A stretch of 53,961 nucleotides of DNA from Anaerolineae bacterium (GTDB lineage Bacteria; Chloroflexota; Anaerolineae; Anaerolineales; Anaerolineaceae). Where the stretch lies: assembly GCA_011176685.1 (NCBI GenBank), contig DUED01000041.1:1-53961 (forward strand), written 5' to 3'. The position numbers and the translations under genes were made by a program. The notes under the pieces were generated by a model. That model ran no database searches. It was not told the origin of the DNA and worked only from the letters and a program-made list of their open reading frames with translations. This document shows, in pieces, positions 25,308 through 32,771 of the stretch; position 1 is the stretch's first letter, and every line of letters begins with the position of its first letter.

Positions 25308-27206
25308 TTATTTTGCTTTTCGAAATATCCTGAATGGATCCCAATCATTTACCCGGTATAAAATATTTTCTTCAGATCTCGGCAGATGCACAAAAAGAAA
25401 TTCAAATAACTCATCACGCTGCGGGCCAAGATCTTTTTTAAAATTAATTCCCACAAAGTCCTTTCCGGAGGGATGGCAGCAGCGTTTATAAATCTTTTCG
25501 ATTGAGATCTTGAATGCTTCAAATCCTTCAGGGTTGACCATGAGCTCCTGATTGTCAGCCTTGATATTTAATTCTTGATCAATCAATAAACCAGCTCCGG
25601 TGATCGAAAGATCGATAATATGGACGTTTTCCGCCTGACCAGAACTGGTATTAATGATTTCCCCCGCTGCATTGATCTGGAAGCGGTATTGTTTGCGTTC
25701 ATGTCTTTTTGTTAATATTTCCCTGATTGCAAGGAAGATTACGTAAGAATTGTAGCCAGCCCATACAAAGGCGATCACAAAAGCATCCCATGTGAAGGTT
25801 TGTGCATGAGGAAGAAATATTCTGACCACTGCATAAATCATTGCAGCGACAATGACCCCTAAAATACCCATATACCATCGTATTGAAATCCGTTCATGAC
25901 GGTAAACCGAACTATCGGTTGTCTTGGGAGTCACCCTGAAGGTCAATGATTTCTTGCCAAATAGGGTAAAGGTGGATTGAATAAAGATAATCGTTTTAAG
26001 CAAGTTGTATTTTTCTGTCTTAAAGTAATTAAACACACCTCGTCCTTCTAATTGGTTCGCGAATATGTTTAGAATAAAATAGGGCACCCAGCGCAACATG
26101 AATGGGATCAAATCCACATCCATTGGGAAAATATCAAAGCTGAGGATCAGAATTGGGGTTAATAACAAAATCAATTTTTGAAATGCTTCAAAATAGGCAA
26201 GGAAACTGGAGAGATATGATAACCTCTGCTTCATAGTTAGTCCGCGCACCCATAAAGGGCTGTCTTTGCTGCGGTATAACTGCATTGTGCCCTGCGCCCA
26301 CCGTAATCGTTGAAGCAGAAATGCTTTAATGGTTTGCGGAGCGATCCCAAAAGCCAACGGTTCATTGACAAACATTGTTTTCCAGCCCCTACTGTGCAGG
26401 CGGACAGTTGTATGGATATCTTCTGTGATGGTCTCAGTCGCTACTCCACCTACTTCTAATAATGCACTTCTGCGAATGACGGATGGGCTGCCGCACCAGA
26501 AGGCACTGTCGCTGTAATTTTTCCCGGGTTGAATAACTCTGAAAAATAATGATTGTTCGTGCCAATATGTTCCCTTTGAACCGTGCTGAATGGAATCCCA
26601 GTTATAAAATTCCTGGGGAAGCTGGACGAGGGCAAGTTTCTTATCTTTAAAATAACCCAATGTGCGCTCAAGGTAATTAGGCTGCGGAACCATGTCAGCG
26701 TCTAATACAACGATAAATTCGCCATCCGTTTGCTGTAAAGCGTAGTTAATGTTGCCAGCTTTTGCGTTTTCATGCGTTGGGCGTGTGATATATACACATT
26801 CCTGATTTTGTGCTAATTTCTTCACTTCAGCCCGGTTTCCATCATCCAGCACATAAGTGGTATGCGCGTATTGAATCTTCTGACAACCAACGAGCGTTGC
26901 TTCGATAATATCCAAATCTTCATCATAAGTGGGAATAAAAATGTCGACTTTCAATCCTTTTGCTGGTTTGGTATAAGGAATCTTTGGAGCGATATTCCTG
27001 GTAATCCAGGAAAATAAAAAATAGGAGACCAATCCAAAAGCTTCAGCCGACCATAAAACCCAGGAAAAGAATGGTAGGTCCGGGTTGAGCGTGGCAGTTG
27101 CCCGCCACCAGATGTAATAGATAAAATAGATGCTGGAAAGAAAAGAGAAAATCGGTAGAAGCGGAGGATTATACACTTTCGGTTTTGATTTTTTCATTTT
27201 ATGCAC
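25308..27206 (-). CDS. Cellulose-synthase-like glycosyltransferase (GT2) with PilZ domain
   Basis: 632 residues, BcsA-like. Membrane helices lie at the N-terminus (about 15–35, 46–67) and after the catalytic domain (several between 335 and 510). The processive GT2 motifs are complete: VLDDG (121–122), DAD (169–171), TED (261–263) and QRLRW (299–303). The C-terminal PilZ domain (about 520–620) has RKQYRF and DLSITGAGL, the c-di-GMP-binding pattern, so output is probably controlled by c-di-GMP. It should make and export a β-glucan or related polysaccharide. No bcsB, bcsC or bcsZ is present, but a divergent GH26-like gene follows. The start is GTG 27206 or ATG 27197, both with weak ribosome sites. 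Confidence 0.9.
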   Translation of the reverse strand: MHKMKKSKPKVYNPPLLPIFSFLSSIYFIYYIWWRATATLNPDLPFFSWVLWSAEAFGLVSYFLFSWITRNIAPKIPYTKPAKGLKVDIFIPTYDEDLDIIEATLVGCQKIQYAHTTYVLDDGNRAEVKKLAQNQECVYITRPTHENAKAGNINYALQQTDGEFIVVLDADMVPQPNYLERTLGYFKDKKLALVQLPQEFYNWDSIQHGSKGTYWHEQSLFFRVIQPGKNYSDSAFWCGSPSVIRRSALLEVGGVATETITEDIHTTVRLHSRGWKTMFVNEPLAFGIAPQTIKAFLLQRLRWAQGTMQLYRSKDSPLWVRGLTMKQRLSYLSSFLAYFEAFQKLILLLTPILILSFDIFPMDVDLIPFMLRWVPYFILNIFANQLEGRGVFNYFKTEKYNLLKTIIFIQSTFTLFGKKSLTFRVTPKTTDSSVYRHERISIRWYMGILGVIVAAMIYAVVRIFLPHAQTFTWDAFVIAFVWAGYNSYVIFLAIREILTKRHERKQYRFQINAAGEIINTSSGQAENVHIIDLSITGAGLLIDQELNIKADNQELMVNPEGFEAFKISIEKIYKRCCHPSGKDFVGINFKKDLGPQRDELFEFLFVHLPRSEENILYRVNDWDPFRIFRKAK

Positions 27207-27643
27207 TTGCTTTCTTGGTAATTAATTTAGGTAAAAATATCTGCTTTTTCAATTAACATTTCGCCAAAATGAATAGCGCCTCTTTCATCTAAAAACCTAC
27301 TTAAAAAAACCATTCTTAATCTAATCAGCTTTTTAATTTATTATACCTCACATGTAATTTACATATAATTAAGGTTTTTTGGAAAATCACCCGTACCACT
27401 TCATTTCATCACTGTAAACACTATCGCACTTCTACGCAATAGGTCAGAATCCCCAATTCTGCACAATCGAAAAATTGAAAAATATCAAAAATAAGGATTT
27501 CCATTGGGGTTTTTTCTGCCCAATGAATACGGACGCGTAAAAAACTTCCGAATCATTTTCCTATAAAGCGTATCCCATGATTGTGAATTCCAGGAAGGTT
27601 ATAAAGTATAATAATGCATTACTGTCATTTATGAAGAGAAAAA
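27207..27643. other. Shared upstream region of the GT2 and GH26-like genes
   Basis: A 437-bp AT-rich intergenic region. I see a −10 box for the plus gene at 27607–27612 (TATAAT) and no credible gene, riboswitch or long repeat. The left half should hold the glycosyltransferase promoter. Confidence 0.5.
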
Positions 27644-28873
27644 ATGAGAGTGTATTCTTCTATCCGTTTTATTCTGGTTGGTATCACTGCCGGAATTCTG
27701 ATAAGCACTGCCAGCTGCGCACGCGGCCCACAGGCTGCAGGTCGCACACCCGCCACACCCACCCCACTCGAACTATCTCCGGAAACATCCTCCGGTGAGA
27801 TCGTTTCGCCTGAGGCGCCTTCCTCGGTTTCTTCCACCCGTCTTGAGCCGCTTTCCGGTACATACTTTGGTGTGAACCTTGATTGGGCAGTGGATTCACC
27901 TGCCTTATATAACGAACGCCTCGGTCGTCATGCCGCAGTGTATGTTAGATTCTTTCAATTCCCATTAAGTGAAGAGGGTTTTGCTACGCTTGATGCCACC
28001 GTTGATTTAGTTGCAGTTGAGGGGGGTATGGTGATGATTACGCTTGAACCCTGGGACGGCCTTGAAGCAGTGACACTCGAGAATTGCAGAGATCTGGCTG
28101 ATCGATTGAGAGGATACAACGCCAGAGGTGTTCCTATTTTTGTTCGATTTGCCCATGAGATGAACGGTTCATGGTATCCATGGAGCCAGCAGCCTTCCGC
28201 ATATATAAAAACCTTCCAGACTTTAGCCGGCATCATCCACAAAACGGTACCGCAGTCCGCAATGGTGTGGGCGCCAAACTATGGTGGAGGATATCCCTTT
28301 AGCGGCGGGCAATTTGAAATCAATCCAGAAGATGAAGATTTCAAGGTGTTAGATACGAATCAAGATGGGATCATAGATATGAGCGACGATCCTTATTTAC
28401 CCTATTACCCTGGTGATAATGCGGTCGATTGGGTTGGGATGTCTCTCTATCATTGGGGAGGAACTTATCCCTGGGGGGAAAATGAAATTCCTGAGGCTAA
28501 TAAATTCATTTCTCAATTATCAGGGAAATACATCAGCCAGAATGGGGATGACAGCAGCCTGCCAGATTTTTATGAACTTTTCTATACGCAGCACGGGAAA
28601 CCGCTGGCAATTCCAGAAACAGCTGCTTTTTATGACCCGGCTCAACCCGAACCTGATGAGATCCTTCTCAAGATGTCATGGTGGCGGCAGGTGTTTGACC
28701 AAGCGCTCCTGTCTACATATCCAGGGATAAAAATGATCAATTGGTTTGAATGGAATAAACCGGAAAGCGAAGTGGGCGGTACTATCATCGATTGGCGCAC
28801 GCTCGGTTCGCCCGCTGTTGCAGAACAGTTTCGCGCTGACCTGCCAATAGACTTGTTGATCTTTGCCCCATAA
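27644..28873 (+). CDS. GH26-like glycoside hydrolase lipoprotein
   Basis: 409 residues. The signal peptide ends in STASC (Cys25), so it is a lipoprotein. A Pro/Ser/Thr-rich linker (about 30–65) leads to a (β/α)8 hydrolase. The acid/base Glu172 lies in RFAHEMNGSWYPW, and the likely nucleophile Glu325 in LAIPETAAF. WAPNYGG and DWVGMSLYHWGG are further family features. An insert DTNQDGIIDMSDD (about 237–249) looks like a single calcium-binding EF/dockerin-type loop. Family members cut β-mannan, mixed-linkage glucan or β-1,3-xylan. Divergent placement next to the polysaccharide synthase suggests trimming of that polymer, like the cellulase in bcs loci; this is inference. Confidence 0.85.
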   Translation: MRVYSSIRFILVGITAGILISTASCARGPQAAGRTPATPTPLELSPETSSGEIVSPEAPSSVSSTRLEPLSGTYFGVNLDWAVDSPALYNERLGRHAAVYVRFFQFPLSEEGFATLDATVDLVAVEGGMVMITLEPWDGLEAVTLENCRDLADRLRGYNARGVPIFVRFAHEMNGSWYPWSQQPSAYIKTFQTLAGIIHKTVPQSAMVWAPNYGGGYPFSGGQFEINPEDEDFKVLDTNQDGIIDMSDDPYLPYYPGDNAVDWVGMSLYHWGGTYPWGENEIPEANKFISQLSGKYISQNGDDSSLPDFYELFYTQHGKPLAIPETAAFYDPAQPEPDEILLKMSWWRQVFDQALLSTYPGIKMINWFEWNKPESEVGGTIIDWRTLGSPAVAEQFRADLPIDLLIFAP

Positions 28874-28975
28874 TCTGTTCTGGAAAATCATAAGCAGTCA
28901 GGATGATCTTTGCAGATGTAATTTCAAAAAACGTAGACCCGAAGCTTGGACTTAGAACGATTCTTCGGAACCCCC

Positions 28976-29161
28976 TTAGTCTCTTTCAGATTCCTTTGAG
29001 AAAAATTTTTTTTCCTCATTCGGTAGTTTTTCTGCCTGTACGGTCGCTGAAGCGATGTAATTACTGATCGGGAAACCGGGAACCCAATCAGTGACAATTT
29101 CATTACTGTTTTCTTTTATTTCGATCAGAATATTTACAAATCCATAGATATATTGCTTCAT
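28976..29161 (-). CDS. Doubtful small ORF
   Basis: 61 codons (MKQYIYGFVNILIEIKENSN…). It begins at the very edge of repeat copy 2 and has no visible ribosome site or family signature. It may be the broken start of a gene that once followed the repeat, by analogy with copy 1, which precedes ardC. Listed only because it fills an otherwise empty stretch. Confidence 0.2.
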   Translation of the reverse strand: MKQYIYGFVNILIEIKENSNEIVTDWVPGFPISNYIASATVQAEKLPNEEKKFFSKESERD

Positions 29162-29402
29162 AAATAAACGTTAAGCTGATGTGAAAGGGAGAAAATCGGA
29201 TGACGTATTTATCCAGATGCTCCCATCTTTGCCGAGTAATATGACGTGACTGGTTCACGTCTTTTTCATTGCTCCTGATTGTTTCTGTATTTCTCTTCAT
29301 GCACCCTGCTAACATTTTTTATCTCAAGCTGGGGTGAATAATTTGCAATCTTAGCCACTTCCCACTTTGTCAAGTCATCCGGGCTTACGCCGTTTCTCTC
29401 AC
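29162..29402. repeat. ~240-bp diverged direct repeat, copy 2
   Basis: Same orientation as 24209–24445. It keeps the left arm of the ardC hairpin (CACTTTGTCAAGTC) in the form that would pair perfectly with the right arm of copy 1. Homology stops right after TTTCTCTCAC, so its own right arm is missing. Confidence 0.8.
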
Positions 29403-29590
29403 TTAATTACGCAAGCCTGTTTGAAAAAGGATGCAAATATTCGTTCCTCAGAAACGAATCAAGCGGGAAAATTTTCAAACTGTCAACTTTTGTCAAGTTA
29501 AACAAAAACATGACGCATCGGCCTACAAGTTCACCAAAGGCAGTTGCTCTTTGTGTCCATTGTTTCCCACCTGTGGCATAAAACATGAAT

Positions 29591-29653
29591 GGCGAGGGAG
29601 GGATTTGCGTAGTCCTAATGCTTCACAGGGAACCCACGACCAAGGGCTTATGA
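29591..29653 (-). pseudogene. tRNA-Met(CAT) 3'-half copy with 23-bp insertion in the T-loop (copy C)
   Basis: 29591–29607 and 29631–29653 are together identical to the 3' half of the intact tRNA gene, including its unusual T-stem mismatch. The 23 bp at 29608–29630 sit exactly inside the T-loop. The 5' half is absent. Confidence 0.8.
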
Positions 29654-29739
29654 ATACCATGATCATACAAACCTTTGTATACTCCCAGATATAGATTTTT
29701 TCGTGGATTTTACACCTGTTAGCCCAAATATGACGGGGA

Positions 29740-29788
29740 TTAGTTTTCAATAATCCAATGCTCTAGATTATATCAAGATTATTTGGTA
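29740..29788. repeat. Direct repeat (copy 2) paired with 20764–20812
   Basis: Contains ATGCTCTAGATTATATCAAG followed by ATTATTTGG, nearly identical to copy 1. The two copies bound a ~9-kb segment. Confidence 0.8.
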
Positions 29789-29802
29789 GATTAAAGATCT
29801 TC

Positions 29803-29850
29803 TGATTTGAAGTCACGTACTTCGTCTATTGAGCTACGGGAGCTTGTGAC
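29803..29850 (-). pseudogene. tRNA-like 5' half with TCA in the anticodon position
   Basis: The minus strand reads GCTCCCGTAGCTCAATAGAC and then GTGACTTCAAATCA, which resembles an acceptor/D-arm followed by an anticodon arm with loop CTTCAAA. The D-stem is not closed and no 3' half follows, so it is a remnant, not a working tRNA. Confidence 0.3.
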
Positions 29851-29989
29851 ACAATTCATGCATCAAATCAAGTGTCCTTAAACCACAATTCTTAGTCTAT
29901 ATAGTGTATATTTAAAACAATTTCATTGAATCAGTGGGTCGTTTCATTTTGTAGAGCTACTAACTTTTCTATAAGGAGGAAAAAAACAT

Positions 29990-30514
29990 ATGACCGATGA
30001 GAATAGACATGATGTGCAAAAAGAAATTAAAAGGCTTGAAAAAGAAATCAGGAGAGTTTTTGAAAAAATGGATGAAAGCAATTTCAATGCTTGGCTGAGA
30101 TGTATTTACGAACAAAAATATAAAATGCTTTCAGAAGACACAAATCGTATATGGATGATAGGTAGAATATTTCTTCCGCTTTCACTTTCTTTATTTGCAT
30201 CCTTATTTTTATTAGATGAAATTACATTAGAAGTAATTATTGTTTTTTGTCTAATTTCAACTTTTTTAATCTATTTTTGGTTTGTAATTTCCGAAAATCT
30301 TAGAGCATTTCAAAATAAAGCTTGGTCATGGATTATTGCAATTGAAAAGCACGTTGGAATAAAGGATCCAGGAGAATCAAAAGTTTATGACAATGATGTA
30401 AACAAATTCTTTACATCAAAAAACAGAATTCAAACAATTAGGAGGTTATTAGTTTGGGGTGTAATTATCGGTTGGTTGATTATCATCAGACTTAATTACA
30501 TTGGAAAAATCTAA
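29990..30514 (+). CDS. Three-TM membrane protein with N-terminal coiled coil
   Basis: 174 residues. A charged N-terminal coiled coil (about 5–35, VQKEIKRLEKEIRRVFEKM) is followed by two close membrane helices (about 57–75 and 80–100), then the motif ENLRAFQNKAWSWIIAIEKH (about 104–123), a polar stretch, and a final helix (about 152–170). The layout recalls SLATT/RipA-like small membrane proteins, some linked to phage defence, but I cannot assign a family. TAAGGAGG sits 11 nt before the ATG. It is strikingly AT-rich compared with its neighbours and lies between tRNA copies, so it is probably acquired. Confidence 0.75.
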   Translation: MTDENRHDVQKEIKRLEKEIRRVFEKMDESNFNAWLRCIYEQKYKMLSEDTNRIWMIGRIFLPLSLSLFASLFLLDEITLEVIIVFCLISTFLIYFWFVISENLRAFQNKAWSWIIAIEKHVGIKDPGESKVYDNDVNKFFTSKNRIQTIRRLLVWGVIIGWLIIIRLNYIGKI

Positions 30515-30548
30515 AAATGTTTTGATATTCATAAAATTGAAATGCCGG

Positions 30549-30650
30549 ATGGGTTTACAGTAAACCCATGACCAAGGGCTTATGGGCTTCTAGCTCTCCT
30601 GTGGAGAGTTAGACGGTCTTTCTCTACCACTCACTTCCCCCATTAAAACA
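30549..30650 (-). pseudogene. Degenerate tRNA-Met-like sequence (copy B)
   Basis: On the minus strand GAGTGGTAGAGA matches the tRNA-Met D-arm, and CATAAGCCCTTGGTC the anticodon-to-variable region. Between them is an extra hairpin (30587–30598 with 30604–30615). The T-arm has become a perfect 21-bp palindrome, ATGGGTTTAC-A-GTAAACCCAT (30549–30569). Same architecture as copy A. Confidence 0.6.
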
Positions 30651-30654
30651 AAAA

Positions 30655-30726
30655 TGGCGAGGGAGGGATTTGAACCCACGACCAAGGGCTTATGAGTCCC
30701 CTGCTCTACCACTGAGCTACCTCGCC
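30655..30726 (-). tRNA. tRNA-Met (anticodon CAT), elongator type
   Basis: 72 nt on the minus strand including the discriminator A. The acceptor GGCGAGG pairs with CCTCGCC, the D-arm is GCTC-AGTGGTA-GAGC, the anticodon loop is CTCATAA, and the T-arm is GTGGG TTCAAAT CCCTC. The T-stem has one T·T mismatch and the base pair closing the anticodon loop is A·G. CCA is not encoded; TTTT follows at once. It lacks the three G–C pairs of initiator tRNA, so it is the elongator form. Confidence 0.9.
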
Positions 30727-30781
30727 AAGTACGCATAGAATTCTATCACGTAGATATATTTGAGTAAATGCTCGCCTCTAC

Positions 30782-31615
30782 CTATCCCAATTTTTCCTCG
30801 ATCCTTACATAACTCGGATGGTTAGAAACCCACATCTTGCAACATGGGCAGGTGGGTACCTCCACCTGTATCCAGGTGATACCACTAGAACCTTCGTGGA
30901 CCAGCTCAGCATCTGTTGCTTTGAGCACCTGCCCTCTCTGGAAGATAACCTCGGATTGACCGGGCACGTACACAGGGTTGATGCGCCCACGCAAGAAATA
31001 GCATAGGATAGTGACAGTGGTGACCTTAGCTCTGAGACCAGCATATTCACCCAGAGCTTCTACATTGCCGTGAAAGTAATTCCAACCCTGTCCATATTGC
31101 CAGAAGTGCCATTCGGTCCAGTCTGCCGGCATAGTGGGGGTCTCCGGTTTACCATTAGTCTGCCAGTTGGCAATCCACAGCTGCGCTCTGCCTAAGATGT
31201 ATCTTTTCACATTGCTGGTATCTTTCATTCCGTTCCATATCCCGGCAGAGGTGTAAATGAGCGGCTTAACTCCCAACATGTCCCTAGTACTATTAACCCA
31301 ATGGTGAATGTGATCCAGCCCCACTCCGCGGCTGGTATCCACGGCAGGCGGCAGATCTCCGTGGTCGTTTTCTGCGCGCTTTACGAATCTAGAGACTTGC
31401 TTTTGAATATCCTCATCCGGCATCATGGTGTGAATTAGTCCACGCCACATCGCCACGCGGCTGGCATTCTGCCAGTTAGCGCTGAACTGTTTATCAATTG
31501 TGCTGCCCGTCATCACACGAATGTAGGCAAACTGCGCTTCGGTATTTTTTAATTCATCCCAATCAATAATCCCGTTTTCTTCAGAAACATCCAATCCCTT
31601 GACAAATTCCGCCAT
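30782..31615 (-). CDS. GH25-like (lysozyme-fold) protein lacking catalytic residues
   Basis: 277 residues with no signal peptide. The GH25 fold is clear from GLDVSEENGIIDWDEL (Asp9), AYIRVMTG, LPPAVDTS (Asp93), PLIYTSAGIWN, LWIANW and FWQYGQGW. In active muramidases the second motif is D-x-E; here it is DTS, so the acid/base Glu is Ser95. The later D-x-WQY is HFWQY. The C-terminal ~70 residues look like a small β-domain (QVLKATDAELVHEGSSGITW) and contain CPCC near the end. It may bind, not cut, peptidoglycan. A −10 (minus TATAAT, 31646–31651) and GGAG precede the start. Confidence 0.85.
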   Translation of the reverse strand: MAEFVKGLDVSEENGIIDWDELKNTEAQFAYIRVMTGSTIDKQFSANWQNASRVAMWRGLIHTMMPDEDIQKQVSRFVKRAENDHGDLPPAVDTSRGVGLDHIHHWVNSTRDMLGVKPLIYTSAGIWNGMKDTSNVKRYILGRAQLWIANWQTNGKPETPTMPADWTEWHFWQYGQGWNYFHGNVEALGEYAGLRAKVTTVTILCYFLRGRINPVYVPGQSEVIFQRGQVLKATDAELVHEGSSGITWIQVEVPTCPCCKMWVSNHPSYVRIEEKLG

Positions 31616-31680
31616 GTCTGCTCCTTATGTATTTTCGTTCATTAAATTATAACAAGCCATTTTTCTCCTGCGCATGCCTA

Positions 31681-32445
31681 CTACTCACTACGCAGGTAGC
31701 GCTTGTCTCCCACATCTTTTTGGAAATAATTTTTCGGATCTCGAAATATTTCCGGCTTGCTTTCCTTAATGGAAACATGCAGCTTGCCAGCGATGATGAT
31801 ATGATCCAGCACCTTGATATCCAATAAATTACCTGCAGCAAGCATACCAGCGGTCAAGGTGAAATCTTCCGGGCTGGGCTGTGGGTCACCGCTGGGGTGG
31901 TTATGCACAATGATAATGCGCGACGCACGGTGGCGGATGGCCACCTCAAAGATCTCGGCGATGCGTACCGAGGAATGGTCAAGTGTGCCTTCATATAATT
32001 TCTCAGTATGCGTAAGGCGGTTGCGCGTATTTAAAGTCAAAATCCAAAGGGTTTCCTGATTATAACTCCCCAAATCAAACCCAAGATAGTCAAACACATC
32101 CTCAGGTGAGTGAATGAATATCGCCTTTTCTTCACTCTTTTTACTCAAGCGGCTACCCAGCTCAATCGCCGCTTTGATCTGGGCAGCTTTCGCGACCCCA
32201 ACACCCTTGATATTACATAGATCCTGAAAAGCTGCTTTATGGATGCCGTCAATTCCCTTTAATTCCTTCCGTATCCTCTCGCCCAATTCAATTGCAGTTT
32301 CGCCTTCAAGCCCAACACGCAAAAGCACTGCTAACAATTCAGCATCAGATAATGTGCCGGCTCCTAACCGTTTGAGCTTTTCTCTGGGCCTGTCATGAAC
32401 AGGCATATCCTTTATACGGTTAGTTTTTTTGTCTTTGTTCTCCAT
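31681..32445 (-). CDS. radC: RadC family protein (JAMM/MPN+ domain)
   Basis: 254 residues, of which the first ~20 are a polar extension. A helix-hairpin-helix region (about 75–100, LCNIKGVGVAKAAQIKAAIE) is followed by the JAMM metal site HNHPSGDPQPSPED (about 185–198), with the upstream Glu in RIAEIFEVAIRH. Despite the name, a role in repair is unproven; relatives occur near mobile elements and natural transformation genes. A minus TATAAT lies at 32481–32486. Located close to the tRNA-Met junction. Confidence 0.9.
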   Translation of the reverse strand: MENKDKKTNRIKDMPVHDRPREKLKRLGAGTLSDAELLAVLLRVGLEGETAIELGERIRKELKGIDGIHKAAFQDLCNIKGVGVAKAAQIKAAIELGSRLSKKSEEKAIFIHSPEDVFDYLGFDLGSYNQETLWILTLNTRNRLTHTEKLYEGTLDHSSVRIAEIFEVAIRHRASRIIIVHNHPSGDPQPSPEDFTLTAGMLAAGNLLDIKVLDHIIIAGKLHVSIKESKPEIFRDPKNYFQKDVGDKRYLRSE

Positions 32446-32771
32446 AGGTTCATCCTAAAAGAGTTGCTGCCATTTACTATATTATAGAAGAGGGAAAATT
32501 TCAAATTTTATTAGTTGCTTAATTTTCTTTTGGGACGAGAGTGTTGGGTGAGGGCTGAATTTTACCCCATCACCTTAGTCCTATCAAAGTCCCCGTATTG
32601 TTCCCTAACGGGATGCTGCACAATACCCAATAGGACAATCCACAATTCACAAGGGAATGCTGCACGACTCGTTTCATGCAGAATAGATTAATAACTTGCT
32701 TATAAAATTGCGAAAATAAACTGTATAATTCCTGTTTCAATTAACACCAGAAAATCTTTTCAGGAAATCAC
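32446..32771. other. Divergent radC / MFS upstream region
   Basis: 326 bp. Minus −10 TATAAT at 32481–32486 for radC and plus −10 TATAAT at 32724–32729 for the transporter. Two similar blocks, GGGATGCTGCAC and GGGAATGCTGCAC (about 32610–32660), are spaced ~44 bp apart, and the second continues as an imperfect CTGCA…TGCAG dyad. They could be operator sites. No gene is seen. Confidence 0.4.

Larger units (their letters stand above)
28874..29989. other. Gene-poor junction region
   Basis: 1.1 kb without a confident gene. It holds a doubtful 61-codon minus frame (28976–29161), repeat copy 2 (29162–29402), a decayed coding-like stretch with a Cys-x-x-Cys-x5-Cys pattern (29431–29590), tRNA-Met copy C (29591–29653), direct-repeat copy 2 (29740–29788) and another tRNA-like half (29803–29850). 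Confidence 0.6.

Noticed and set aside
29431-29694. Open frame with a KGSCSLCPLFPTC-like stretch
   Set aside because: It runs into the tRNA-Met copy and has no ribosome site; at best a decayed gene, perhaps transposase-like, so not called as a CDS.
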